DNA of 64,000 bases from Anaerocolumna sp. AGMB13020 (GTDB lineage Bacteria; Bacillota; Clostridia; Lachnospirales; Lachnospiraceae). Shown here piece after piece: positions 45,919 to 55,111 of the stretch (positions are counted from its first letter, which is position 1; every line of letters starts with the position of its first letter). A program made the translations under genes and the position numbers. Where the stretch lies: NCBI RefSeq assembly GCF_033100115.1, contig NZ_CP136910.1, forward strand, positions 4,467,001 through 4,531,000. Direction: 5' to 3'. Below the pieces are notes generated by a model that worked only from the letters and a program-made list of their open reading frames with translations, had not been told where the DNA came from and made no database searches.

Positions 45919-46470
45919 TTATAAATTCATTCTTATAGATTTAAGTTCAACCACTTCACATGTTAAAAAGTATTGAAAGAGAAAGTGTGAAATACGATTT
46001 ATAATCATAAAAATTCCCCATGTAAGTCTACCTGGGGAAGAAAAACTAAAAATGTTTTTTTCGTTTATATTTAGTAAAACTTTGTATATTAGCCCCTTTT
46101 TTTCAGCTTCCAATTCACGTTGATATGAAAGTATCTTGTTTTCAATATTATTTTCCATATGTAATTCAATAAAATGTATTAAATTTTGAACCAGATGATT
46201 AAATAAGCCTTCATCAAGATTAACTATAATAGCAATAGCACTTTTTTTAATCTGGGATAAATAATCATTGGTTCCGGGGACTTTGCCATATAGTAACCAC
46301 AACTTATCAATAAAGAATAATGAACATATCTTATTTATAACATTTTCAGGAATGGAGATTATGTCATTCTCATACTGTGATAATAAAGATGAGGTTATAC
46401 CAAGGCATTTAGCAAATTGATTCTGTGTCATATTCATATTTTTTCTTAATGCTTTTAATCTTTTGTTCAT
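45919..46470 (-). CDS. XRE-family regulator
   Basis: The helix-turn-helix is L-R-K-N-M-N-M-T-Q-N-Q-F-A-K-C-L-G-I-T-S-S-L-L-S-Q-Y-E in residues 7-33. ATG 46470 is chosen for its GAGGTGA 5 bases upstream over a GTG at 46479. Residues past about 135 (S-F-S-S-P-G-R-L) coincide with a C-C-C-C-A/T-G-G-G-G hairpin and T run on the minus strand at 46015-46042, so the true end may once have been earlier; a relic of the same 3' end lies at 20033-20090. Confidence 0.65.
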   Translation of the reverse strand: MNKRLKALRKNMNMTQNQFAKCLGITSSLLSQYENDIISIPENVINKICSLFFIDKLWLLYGKVPGTNDYLSQIKKSAIAIIVNLDEGLFNHLVQNLIHFIELHMENNIENKILSYQRELEAEKKGLIYKVLLNINEKNIFSFSSPGRLTWGIFMIINRISHFLFQYFLTCEVVELKSIRMNL

Positions 46471-46678
46471 ATCGTTCACCTCAAGTTAATGATACTAACT
46501 TACACTCTTTATGTAAATACTGACGATATATAAAATCCCATAATTTTAAACATATACATAGTATTATCTATATAATTCTTCCAAAAGAGAAGGTGCAGAT
46601 CGTTGAGGATGGAGATTAAAAAAACGATGTGCAAATGTAGTGATAAAGTCTTGACAATGCTATTTTGTGAAAGAAAAA

Positions 46679-46903
46679 ATGAAAAAGCCTCTTGAATTTT
46701 CTTTTTATGATGATATTGAAGATGAAGAGTATATTACCTTGCATGCAAGTATTATGACAAATCAATCTATTAAGGATATGCAGAAGATATTGCGTAGTCT
46801 GAGGGACAAGGCTAAGACTGCAACGGAGGAGCAAGGGATCAATACTTTATACCTTTCTTTTGGTTTTTTAGAATGGAATGAATTAAAAGATAGTGAACCA
46901 TAA
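46679..46903 (+). pseudogene. DUF4011-type helicase fragment cut by IS66 end
   Basis: S-I-K-D-M-Q-K-I-L-R-S-L-R-D-K-A-K-T-A, E-E-Q-G-I-N-T-L-Y-L-S-F-G-F-L-E-W matches the N-terminal region of the very large DUF4011/DUF3320 superfamily 1 helicases found in defence islands. The piece before it is missing, and the stop TAA comes from the IS66-type end T-A-A-C-A-G-A-G-T-G-C-C at 46901. Confidence 0.58.
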
Positions 46904-46915
46904 CAGAGTGCCTTG
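46893..46915. repeat. IS66-type terminal sequence
   Basis: CCATAACAGAGTGCCTT is shared with the two IS66 left ends at 38979 and 43470, then the similarity ends. It marks the junction that cut the DUF4011 fragment. Confidence 0.6.
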
Positions 46916-47011
46916 ATACAAGAAGATGTATCAACTCGACTGCTTAGCCACATATTGGAGGGATTAGGGTAAACGAAGTTGTACAAGGCTGAAACCAGAA
47001 AGGATAAGCTC

Positions 47012-47214
47012 ATGAACTCCCTTACAAACGTGGACAGGTTATTGAAAAAGCGAAAAAGTATACCGACCTTACCAAACTGATACCGGAGTTACTCCGGATG
47101 TTTATTGCTACTGTGACATTGGAATGTTGACCGATGTCAAAGAGAATACAATATTCGTTCTATGGAACGGATGATGAAATACTGTTTGATGATGAGCTAC
47201 CAGCCGCAATTTAA
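47012..47214 (+). pseudogene. Large serine recombinase C-terminal relic
   Basis: Fragments in alternating frames read N-V-D-R-L-L, K-A-K-K-Y-T-D-L-T-K-L-I-P-E-L-L-R-M-F-I and R-I-Q-Y-S-F-Y-G-T, the usual tail of Tn4451/Tn1549-type resolvases. It is distinct from the intact recombinase at 50022 and implies an older inserted element. Confidence 0.55.
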
Positions 47215-47324
47215 GGTAAATCAAAAGGTGAACAGTCGAAACTGTCCACCTTATACCCTGTATTTTTTAGTAGGTTCATAAAGTATCCTTATGAACATTC
47301 GACTAATGCTCAGGGACATTTAAT

Positions 47325-48461
47325 TTATTTGATACTTTTTAAGGTCAAAGAATATGCTCCTTCAACTGTTCGAAATGAATAGCTTTTCTGTACAGAAATA
47401 TAATAAGTATGATTAGCCTTAAATTTGAATTTTGAGGTTTTCTTGGTACCATCGATAGTGGAAATAGAGCCAATATTTTGAGTAATATCATCTTCATTAA
47501 AAATTGTAGCATTTATAGAATCATTACAACCATTAGCTAAGGTTATATTATAATATCCAGTTTTGGATGGTTTAAATTTGAAATAATCTATATCGCCATC
47601 AGTATTTATTTTAAATGAATTTTTCTTATTAAATAATAAAGTTTTACTTTTTTTAAAAGTATCTGAAGCGTCATCCTTTATTTCTTTAATTTTAATTTTA
47701 TATATACCTGTTGGCTTATAATAACTGCTAGACCTTTTAACTGCAATATAATATGTTTTGTTAGGTTTCAATTTGAGTACAGTTGAATTTGATTTTGCTA
47801 CTGGAACGATGAAATCTGTAATTCCAGTTGTTGAATCATTTTCCGAGTATAAGAATATGCCAATACCATCTGTAGCCCCTGAGTTGGATATTTCTACTTT
47901 ATAAAATGAATCATTAGTAGTTGTTTTGAATTTAAAGAAGTCTACATCATCTTCTGTTTCAAGATTATATGCAACTTTCTTATTTAGCGGTATTAATTTG
48001 CTTTTATCAAAATTATCGGCTACATCATCTTTAATTTCTGAAACACTTAATTTATATTTACCGGTTGCAAGCCAAATAGATGAGTATTGGGATTTTACTA
48101 AGATATAATAAGTGTGATTGGGTTCCAATTTTCTAGAACTTTCACCTACACTAGATTTTCCAGCACTTAGGCTGTATACCTCAGTGGTTAAATCGTTATC
48201 AGAATATAATGATAATGCTATATTTTCTGTTGCCTCAGTGTTCCTTAATTCAATTTTATAATAAGAATCGCTATCTGAAGTAACAAATTTGTAATAACTT
48301 ACATAGTCTTCAGTATACAAAGTACCTTCAGATATTTTGTTTAAAGTTAAACTTTCTGCTGTTGCAAAGGTATCTGCCGCAGATACTCTTAAAGTAAGTA
48401 ATGAAAAAAATAAAGCTACTAAAAATATACTTACTGATAACCAATACTTCCTTTTAATCAT
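47325..48461 (-). CDS. Secreted protein with three PPC-like repeats
   Basis: A signal peptide (cleavage after V-S-A-A-D region, about residue 29) precedes three repeats of about 110 residues. Each has A-x-x-L or K-x-x-x-L, a D-x-x-Y/F-Y/F-K-F strand, and closes with L-x-P-N-x-T-Y-Y-I-x-V and G-x-Y-x-L/I, the pre-peptidase C-terminal (PPC) fold. There is no catalytic domain, so it is a pure binding/adhesion-type protein. It lies 75 bases from the XRE gene, which reads in the same direction. Confidence 0.75.
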   Translation of the reverse strand: MIKRKYWLSVSIFLVALFFSLLTLRVSAADTFATAESLTLNKISEGTLYTEDYVSYYKFVTSDSDSYYKIELRNTEATENIALSLYSDNDLTTEVYSLSAGKSSVGESSRKLEPNHTYYILVKSQYSSIWLATGKYKLSVSEIKDDVADNFDKSKLIPLNKKVAYNLETEDDVDFFKFKTTTNDSFYKVEISNSGATDGIGIFLYSENDSTTGITDFIVPVAKSNSTVLKLKPNKTYYIAVKRSSSYYKPTGIYKIKIKEIKDDASDTFKKSKTLLFNKKNSFKINTDGDIDYFKFKPSKTGYYNITLANGCNDSINATIFNEDDITQNIGSISTIDGTKKTSKFKFKANHTYYISVQKSYSFRTVEGAYSLTLKSIK

Positions 48462-48535
48462 TCAAAATTCTCCTCATATGTATATTTAATATATATAATA
48501 AGGATTAAGCTAATCATTTATTTCGTCAATATACT

Positions 48536-49054
48536 TTAATTTACCTTTTTAGTTACGTTTGGTTTTGCTTTTTTAGCACTCATCAATTGCTTTCTATAAC
48601 TCTCTAATTCCTTTTGGATTTCAATATCTACATCAGAATCTTTATTAATAACTTGTGATTCGGACTTGTTATTTTTTTCTAATCCTTTTGAGAAAGTAAC
48701 ATTATTACTTTGTTGGAGAGAATATAAAGAATCTAGTAATATTGTATTTACATCACTTACTATATATTTCATAGAGTCATCAAGTTTATTATAATTATTT
48801 TCAAAAAGCTTAAGAAAGTGCTTTATTGTATTAGCATTTTTTAGTTCATGATTACGTAAATTATTTACACCAAGTAAGTAATCTGTTGAAACACAAAAAA
48901 ACTTTGATAATTCAATAACTGTTTCAATTGTCGGTATTTTACTTCCATTTTCATACCCTGCAATTGAACTTCTAGTTAAGTGTATTATCTCAGCTAATTC
49001 ACTTTGTGTTAAGTTTTTTTCTTTCCGGAGTTCTTTTAGACGATTGCTTAGCAT
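48536..49054 (-). CDS. XRE-family transcription regulator
   Basis: Residues 1-60 form a standard HTH_3: L-R-K-E-K-N-L-T-Q-S-E-L-A-E-I-I-H-L-T-R, Y-E-N-G-S-K-I-P, F-F-C-V-S-T-D-Y-L-L-G. The C-terminal 100 residues are helical and may dimerise. ATG 49054 has GGAAGG upstream, better than the longer frame from 49087. It stands upstream of the PPC-repeat gene and may control it or element functions. Confidence 0.8.
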   Translation of the reverse strand: MLSNRLKELRKEKNLTQSELAEIIHLTRSSIAGYENGSKIPTIETVIELSKFFCVSTDYLLGVNNLRNHELKNANTIKHFLKLFENNYNKLDDSMKYIVSDVNTILLDSLYSLQQSNNVTFSKGLEKNNKSESQVINKDSDVDIEIQKELESYRKQLMSAKKAKPNVTKKVN

Positions 49055-49139
49055 ATCCTTATCCTTCCTATTTTTCCTATTATACAATTAAAATAGAAAT
49101 TGTCAAATAAAGGTCACTAAAAAGAACAATATATTGACA

Positions 49140-49573
49140 AATGTCTCTTAAGGTAGTAATATTTTAATAACGTACATTGAAAATTTAATAAAGTGTTCAC
49201 TTACTTTCCTCCGTGAAGTTGACTATGATATTCGAGATTACACGATATTGTGGTTAATATTCAATGTGCCCGAAAGGCTAAGCGATGATAAACTGCGCCA
49301 CGACCACCTGCGGACATATCCGTAAATAAGATGACATCAAAGGTGCCGAGCGAGAAATAGTTCTATCAAGGCAGGAGTTGGTTACCTGCTCGCCACGACC
49401 ACCGGAGGCTATAATGATACTTCTGATCGTAATAATTGGGTCAGCTATCCATAGGAATGGGTAGATCCAGATTAACCTGGATATGAGAGGATAGTTTATC
49501 TAATATTTACTTATGATAATCGAAACCTGACTCGTTTGAACACTTAGCGTAGTAATACGCAATTATGATTAAT
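49140..49573. other. Intergenic region with repeated 13-mer, no intact gene
   Basis: CGCCACGACCACC occurs at 49296-49308 and 49391-49403, and the region is richer in G/C than its surroundings. Several short open frames look partly protein-like (for example D-Y-D-I-R-D-Y-T-I-L-W) but all are interrupted. It may be decayed coding DNA or a structured RNA. Confidence 0.35.
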
Positions 49574-49603
49574 ACTGCTGGGTGCATATAAACATCCAGC
49601 AGT
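49574..49603. terminator. Hairpin, possible terminator
   Basis: ACTGCTGGGTG pairs with CATCCAGCAGT (11 bp, one G-U) around an 8-base loop; T tract weak. Confidence 0.4.
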
Positions 49604-49612
49604 TGATATACA

Positions 49613-49698
49613 CCAATAATCAACTAAGCATAAGACACCCCTCATTAATTTATACTCCCCTAACAAATTACATTGTCTTATGCTTAATTGACTATTGG
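49613..49698. repeat. 25-bp inverted repeat before the recombinase genes
   Basis: The arm at 49613-49637 (CCAATAATCAACTAAGCATA and five more bases) is mirrored at 49674-49698 with two mismatches, across a 36-base loop. It lies 53 bases before the 64-residue gene and 320 before the recombinase, so it may be a protein-binding site controlling excision or the remnant of a small mobile element. Confidence 0.6.
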
Positions 49699-49751
49699 TA
49701 TTTTTATTTACATATAATTCACTAAAGAGTTTAAGAAGGGTAGGACATAAG

Positions 49752-49946
49752 ATGCGTCGATATGAAAGCAAACCTACATATTACATATGGAAAACGAGAG
49801 AGATGAATGAGGAAGATATATGTAAGCAAAAACTTCATTGGCAGTCAATGGGATTTCGAACGGTTGTTTTTCAAGATGGTGATTGCGAGAAAGACATCAA
49901 TATTGCTATGAAGGCAATTATTCAAAACCATATAAACACTCAATAA
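49752..49946 (+). CDS. Small recombinase-associated protein, 64 aa
   Basis: M-R-R-Y-E-S-K-P-T-Y-Y-I-W-K-T-R-E-M-N-E-E and W-Q-S-M-G-F-R-T-V-V-F-Q-D-G form a compact basic protein; similar short proteins often sit before serine recombinases on clostridial elements. Its size and position fit a recombination directionality factor or regulator, but there is no recognisable DNA-binding motif. The start ATG 49752 has GGTAGGA upstream. Confidence 0.5.
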   Translation: MRRYESKPTYYIWKTREMNEEDICKQKLHWQSMGFRTVVFQDGDCEKDINIAMKAIIQNHINTQ

Positions 49947-50021
49947 AGTCATTGACTTAGATAAGAATTAAATATATCCTATATTTACATGGTGTTATAT
50001 TTGAGTGAAATGGAGAGCGTT

Positions 50022-51896
50022 ATGGTAGTAGTTGGATATGCGAGGCTGTCAAGAGATGAAGATAAAAAGAATTACGTTTCTATAGAAAATCAAAAAATAG
50101 TTGGCAATCAGTTTGCTGCAGGAATGAACATGGTCATTGATCAGTGGTATGAAGATGATGGATTCTCAGGGTATAGTTTTAATCGCCCAGGATTTGTAGA
50201 CTTAATAAATAATTTGGATAATATTGATGTTATTATTGCAAAAGATCTTTCCAGATTAGGCAGGCATAATGCAAAGGTATTATTGCTTCTTGATGAATTA
50301 AAAGAAAAGGGTAAGAGGCTGCTTCTTGTTACAGATGACTATGATACTTTTAAAGACGAAGATGATGTAATTGGTATTAAAACATGGTATAATGAACGTT
50401 ATGTAAAAGACGCAAGCAAAAAAGTAAGAAGAGTAATTCGAGCACGTCAAAAGGAGGGAACTTTTTTGACAAGTGTACCATTCGGATATTGTATTGATAG
50501 AAGTGAAAATGCGAATAATAAAATAGTAATTGTAGAAGCTGAAGCTGAGATAGTAAGAAGTATATTTAATCTTTACCTTGAAGGATTTGGGTATAGAAAA
50601 ATATCCATGCAGCTAACAGATCAAGAGATACCAACTCCATCTGCAATGAAAAAGAAAAGATTACAAGAGCAGGGAAGAACAGTTAAGTCCATACCCAAAG
50701 AACAATGGAGTGAAGGTATGGTTAGCGATATTTTAAAGAATGATTTTTATCTAGGTCATCTTAGACAACGTAAAAGAGAAAGAGTATTAATAAATGGAAC
50801 TGATACAAGAGTACCCAAGGAGCAACAGTTTGTTTTTGAAAATAATCATGATGCAATAATAACTCAACATGATTTTGAATTAGTTCAGGAAACCATGAAA
50901 AAACGTCTAAGAACTAATTATAGGGGTAAAGGATTAAACAGGATATTTGGTAGTAGCCTTATATGTAAAGATTGTGGGTCAAGGCTAACACCGATAACGA
51001 GAAAAAATACAGAAAAACTATATTATATTTGTAATACTTATAATCAGAAAGGTAAAAGATATTGTGGCAGCTCCCATTTAATTACTGAGGACACATTGCT
51101 GCAGGATATAAATATCTACATAAAACTGTGCCGAGATGCACTGCAACATGTTATTGAAACATATGATTTAAATGACTTTCACAAAGATAAGAATAACCTA
51201 GAAGAAAAAAGATGTTTTTTGGAATCTTCTATTGTTACCAAAAAGAATGAATTAAAAGCTTTATTATCACAGAAATTAAAAGATATGGCATCTGGAGCTT
51301 ATGAAAAATCCATAATGGATGAAACCTATGAAGAATTGCAAAAAGAAATTTTAGCTAAGCTTTCCGGTTATGAGAACCAGTTAAGGGAAATAGATCAATC
51401 CCAAATTAATACAGGCAATGTTAAAGAGAAGCTTGATACCGCATTAAAAGTTATAGACAATATCATTGATAAGAATTCTATAACTGGTAAAGATATTGAA
51501 ATTTTGATTGATAAAATTATTGTTGATAAAGATGGAAATCCGGATATAAAATTCAAGTACGGATTAAGTGATCTTGTAAGCTATGATCCTGCTGAAGAAT
51601 TGAATAAAAGGGAGAATGAAATTATTCTTACAACTATGCAGCTAATATTAAAGGAAGAAAGAGACTATACATCAGCTAAATATTTATCCAGGGAGTTAAC
51701 AAGCTTAGGATTTGCAAAATCTAAAAAGTCTGTTCTTCCCTACATAGCAATTATGATTGATCGAAATATTCTAAAAGCTACTGAAGACCCTTTAAAGCCG
51801 TATAAAATTTTAGCTAGTAAGGAACAATTGCAAAATATGATCAATGTTTACATGGATACTATGACGGACCGGGGGCATGCCGGAAATGGTATTTGA
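50022..51896 (+). CDS. Large serine recombinase (element integrase)
   Basis: The resolvase domain has V-V-V-G-Y-A-R-L-S-R-D with the nucleophile Ser, then K-D-L-S-R-L-G-R, followed by the recombinase domain (V-P-F-G-Y, G-F-G-Y-R-K-I), the zinc-ribbon C-K-D-C-G-S-R-L...C-N...C-G-S and a long coiled coil (about 380-460). ATG 50022 gives the usual N terminus with GGAGAG upstream. It is the last gene of the element: its final codons (G-H-A-G-N-G-I) lie over the junction and come from the split host gene. It should catalyse integration and excision. Confidence 0.92.
   Translation: MVVVGYARLSRDEDKKNYVSIENQKIVGNQFAAGMNMVIDQWYEDDGFSGYSFNRPGFVDLINNLDNIDVIIAKDLSRLGRHNAKVLLLLDELKEKGKRLLLVTDDYDTFKDEDDVIGIKTWYNERYVKDASKKVRRVIRARQKEGTFLTSVPFGYCIDRSENANNKIVIVEAEAEIVRSIFNLYLEGFGYRKISMQLTDQEIPTPSAMKKKRLQEQGRTVKSIPKEQWSEGMVSDILKNDFYLGHLRQRKRERVLINGTDTRVPKEQQFVFENNHDAIITQHDFELVQETMKKRLRTNYRGKGLNRIFGSSLICKDCGSRLTPITRKNTEKLYYICNTYNQKGKRYCGSSHLITEDTLLQDINIYIKLCRDALQHVIETYDLNDFHKDKNNLEEKRCFLESSIVTKKNELKALLSQKLKDMASGAYEKSIMDETYEELQKEILAKLSGYENQLREIDQSQINTGNVKEKLDTALKVIDNIIDKNSITGKDIEILIDKIIVDKDGNPDIKFKYGLSDLVSYDPAEELNKRENEIILTTMQLILKEERDYTSAKYLSRELTSLGFAKSKKSVLPYIAIMIDRNILKATEDPLKPYKILASKEQLQNMINVYMDTMTDRGHAGNGI
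51862..51880. other. Right attachment junction of the integrative element
   Basis: Element sequence (recombinase coding) changes to host sequence here: upstream of C-C-G-G-G-G-G-C-A-T-G the reading is recombinase only, while downstream in another frame it is the conserved G-G-M-P-E-M of a substrate-binding protein. The crossover lies within a few bases of GGGGGC. Confidence 0.62.
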
Positions 51897-52437
51897 GTAT
51901 ATCCTGAAGAAAAACGGTATTGACCCAAAGAAAGATCTCAACATTGTTCAGAATATTGATTTTGGTTTAACGGCACAGGCATTTGCAGCAGGAACAGGAG
52001 ATTATACGATTGAATTTGAGCCTGCGGCTACAGCGCTGGAGAAGGAGGGTACTGGAAAGGTTGCTGCTTCTCTTGGTATTGAGAGCGGTAAAGTTCCCTA
52101 CACAGCCTATTCTGCAAAAAAGAGTTATATTGAGAAAAATCCGGAAGTAATTCAGAAATTTACAAAAGCAGTTCAGAAAGGACTGGATTATGTGAATTCC
52201 CATACACCGGAGGAAATCGCAAAAATCATACAGCCTCAATTTAAGGAAACAGACCTGGACACTTTAACTACAATCGTTAAGAGGTACTACGATCAGCAGT
52301 CCTGGAAAGAGAATACGGTTTTTCAGGAGGAGAGTTTTACACTGTTACAGGATATCTTGGAGGATGCCGGAGTTATTGAGAAGAGAGCTCCTTATGCGGA
52401 TTTAGTAGATACAACTTATGCTGAAAAAGCGAAATAA
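51871..52437 (+). pseudogene. ABC transporter substrate-binding protein (NMT1/SsuA type), 3' part split by the element
   Basis: The product begins (G-G)-M-P-E-M-V-F-E-Y-I-L-K and runs N-I-D-F-G-L-T-A-Q-A-F-A-A-G-T-G-D-Y, F-E-P-A-A-T-A-L-E, Y-T-A-Y-S-A-K, ending near Y-A-D-L-V-D-T. This is the second lobe of a periplasmic-type NMT1/nitrate-sulfonate-taurine binding protein; the signal peptide and first lobe are missing. There is no ribosome site before the ATG at 51877. The 5' half should be at the element's other end, outside the window; precise excision would restore the gene. Confidence 0.82.
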
Positions 52438-52455
52438 TTTCATAGATGTTTATAA

Positions 52456-52495
52456 GATGAGGAAGCTGTTTAATACGTAGCTTCCTCATCTTTTT
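52456..52495 (+). terminator. Terminator of the split transporter gene
   Basis: GATGAGGAAGCT and AGCTTCCTCATC form a perfect 12-bp stem with an 11-base loop and TTTTT. The remaining 380 bases to the next gene show no other gene. Confidence 0.9.
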
Positions 52496-52881
52496 GTCTA
52501 ACAGCACTATCGATGTTAAGCGAATTTGCTCAAGAAGTAGGTCATTAAGAAAAATAGTTATAGCCATTTCCCAGAAGCTGTTTCCATTGCAGCTTGTGCC
52601 TTCAGCTTACTTAAAATGCAGTATTAAGCGAACTGATACATTTATACAAGTGTGAGAGACAGACAACTCAGCTTATAAATACGATACAGCAATCAAGTTA
52701 TAATCTTTAATAATGTCAGAGATCAGTGAAGGGATTAACAATTTACAAATGACAATTGAAAGAATTTTGAAAGAATAATGTAGAAAAAATATCGGTTTTC
52801 TTTGTTAGACTATTAAAGGTAAGAAGAGAAAGCTTTAACGCTACTGTACAAGAAAAAAGAAAAGAAAGGGAATAGGTTCAT

Positions 52882-54117
52882 ATGAAAAGTTTAAAAAAAG
52901 TATTATGCATCATATTAATAATTACTATAATGATGCAGGCAATCGGGTGCTCACAAAAAGAAAACATTGCAGAGAAAGATGGTATGGGCGAAGTATCTAA
53001 GAATAGTACATCGGAGGAAAAGCAAACGACGTCTTTGCCTTATATTGAAAGACATCCATCTCCCGATAATTATTATATGGGGAAAGTATCAAAATTACCA
53101 GATGCTGATGATGGTCAGATTGAAATCAGAAGTGCAGATTTATCGCAGGCTGATTTGTCTGATGAGCTCGAAAACCTTTTGTTAACTACTTATGACAGCA
53201 AGACGAAATGGCCGGATTATTTACCAGAAGGCTTTAATCCAGATAAGATTATGGAGATAGGCAAAGATCCGGGATTAGGGGTAAGAAAGCTACACAAAGA
53301 AGGCATAACAGGAAAGAATGTAGGAATAGCTATCATTGATCAAGAGCTATTAACGGAGCATGAAGAATTTAAAAAACAATTGAAATATTATTCAGAGAGT
53401 GATTTTATCAAAACAAAGTCTGCAGCTGCGATGCACGGAGCTGCAGTAACATCCATCGCAGTGGGGAAAACCTGTGGGGTTGCGCCGGAGGCTAGCATTT
53501 ATTACATAGCTGAAAATTTTATTATCGAAAACTATACCGGCAGAATAGCCAAGGACATTAATGAACTGTTAGATTTGAATAAAACACTGAAGGAAGATGA
53601 AAAAATTCGTGTTATTTCAATCTCCTGGGGTGCGGAGGAAAAAGAAAGTAATGGCTATAAGGACTTGAGAAAGGCATATCAGAGAGCCAAAGAGGAAGGT
53701 GTATTCGTTATTACAACTTCACTGCTAAAGGGTACTAGAGAGGATATCAAAAAAGTTAATTTCATTGGAATGGGAAAAACAAAATTAACGGATCCAAATG
53801 ATTTTTCCGCATATGGTAAAGCTTCTTGGGCAGAAGAAATGGATTATTACAAAAAAGATTATTTGTGCATTCCTATGGATAATCGTTGTGTGGCAGCACC
53901 TACTGGAGTCAATGATTATGCTATCTACCAAACAGGAGGACTGAGCTGGAGTGTACCATATCTTGCTGGAGTATATGCGCTGGCGTGTCAGGTAAAACCG
54001 GATATTGATTATGAAGAGTTCTGGAAAATCGCACTGGATACTGCAATTGCTAATGACAAGCTGGATACGATTATTAATCCCCAAGGAATTATAGATAAGC
54101 TGAAAGAGCAAAGATAA
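52882..54117 (+). CDS. Subtilisin-like (S8) lipoprotein
   Basis: A lipoprotein signal peptide ends in M-Q-A-I-G-C (Cys23), so the protein is membrane-anchored outside the cell. The S8 triad is visible: Asp in V-G-I-A-I-I-D-Q (about 153), His in A-M-H-G-A-A-V-T-S (about 184), Ser in G-G-L-S-W-S-V-P-Y-L-A-G (about 357). The usual G-T-S-M-A-x-P motif is changed to G-L-S-W-S-V-P and the Asp motif lacks D-x-G, so this is a divergent member; activity is likely but unproven. The downstream two-component pair could be functionally linked. Confidence 0.78.
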   Translation: MKSLKKVLCIILIITIMMQAIGCSQKENIAEKDGMGEVSKNSTSEEKQTTSLPYIERHPSPDNYYMGKVSKLPDADDGQIEIRSADLSQADLSDELENLLLTTYDSKTKWPDYLPEGFNPDKIMEIGKDPGLGVRKLHKEGITGKNVGIAIIDQELLTEHEEFKKQLKYYSESDFIKTKSAAAMHGAAVTSIAVGKTCGVAPEASIYYIAENFIIENYTGRIAKDINELLDLNKTLKEDEKIRVISISWGAEEKESNGYKDLRKAYQRAKEEGVFVITTSLLKGTREDIKKVNFIGMGKTKLTDPNDFSAYGKASWAEEMDYYKKDYLCIPMDNRCVAAPTGVNDYAIYQTGGLSWSVPYLAGVYALACQVKPDIDYEEFWKIALDTAIANDKLDTIINPQGIIDKLKEQR

Positions 54118-54406
54118 AGGGATTGCTTATGCTATTCTTAAAGTAATGGAAATGAACCATAGCATAATGATTATGATTAGGACGAGTTAAAAAGCGGCTA
54201 CTACTGTAGCAAGTAGTGAGTGGGAGGAAATAAGAAGTCATATCCAATGACATAGGAGAGAGCAGTTATTATAAGGCAAGCACTTACAGCAATTTTTTTC
54301 TTGAATTTCTATTCTTTTTTGCCATTATCTGCTAAACTGTATTAGGCTATCTATAGAAATTATGGATTATAATAAAAGTAACCAAATACCGAGAAAGGTA
54401 AAATTT

Positions 54407-55111
54407 ATGTATCAGATCAACATCTTAGTGGTAGACGATGATAAAAATATTGTTGAGGTGCTTACCAAACTTTTAGAGCTGGAGGGCTATCTTGTACATC
54501 AAGCCTATAATGGTATTGAGGCTTTGGAGCTTGTACAAAAACAAGAGCTTCAATTAATATTATTGGATGTTATGATGCCAAAAATGAATGGATTGACTGC
54601 AATGCTAAAAATCAGGGAGAAGAAAAACATTCCTATCATTATATTATCCGCAAAGACAGAGGAGAGTGATATTGTCTCAGGTTTAGAGTTAGGTGCGGAT
54701 GACTATATTGAAAAACCGTTTAATACACCAGTATTGCTAGCCAGAGTAAAGGCACAAATCAGGAGGTGTTTTTTTCTTGAAAATTGCAGGAGTGAAGAGA
54801 CAGAGAGCATCCTTTGCAACGGAGTGCTTGAACTTAACCGCTGCAGTAAGCAGATAAACGTTAATGGAACGGTATGTAGTCTTACTGCGACTGAATATAA
54901 AATTATGGATTTACTGATGGAGAATGCCGGAAGAGTTTTTTCCGCAGAACAAATCTATCAAAGAGTATGGGACGATGAGGAGGCTTATAGCGTTGAGAAT
55001 ACTGTTATGATACATATACGTCGGATACGTGAGAAGATAGAAATTGATCCAAAGAAGCCAAAATATTTGAAGGTGGTGTGGGGAATTGGATACAAAATTG
55101 AAAAAATGTAG
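54407..55111 (+). CDS. OmpR/VanR-type response regulator
   Basis: Receiver domain with D-D-D at residues 10-12, phospho-acceptor Asp54 in I-L-L-D-V-M-M-P, and Lys in E-K-P-F (about 103); then a winged helix with L-T-A-T-E-Y-K-I-M-D-L-L and V-E-N-T-V-M-I-H-I-R-R-I-R-E-K-I. It is close to VanR. ATG 54407 has AAAGGT upstream; a longer frame from 54362 adds 15 atypical residues. It overlaps the kinase gene by 26 bases. Confidence 0.92.
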   Translation: MYQINILVVDDDKNIVEVLTKLLELEGYLVHQAYNGIEALELVQKQELQLILLDVMMPKMNGLTAMLKIREKKNIPIIILSAKTEESDIVSGLELGADDYIEKPFNTPVLLARVKAQIRRCFFLENCRSEETESILCNGVLELNRCSKQINVNGTVCSLTATEYKIMDLLMENAGRVFSAEQIYQRVWDDEEAYSVENTVMIHIRRIREKIEIDPKKPKYLKVVWGIGYKIEKM

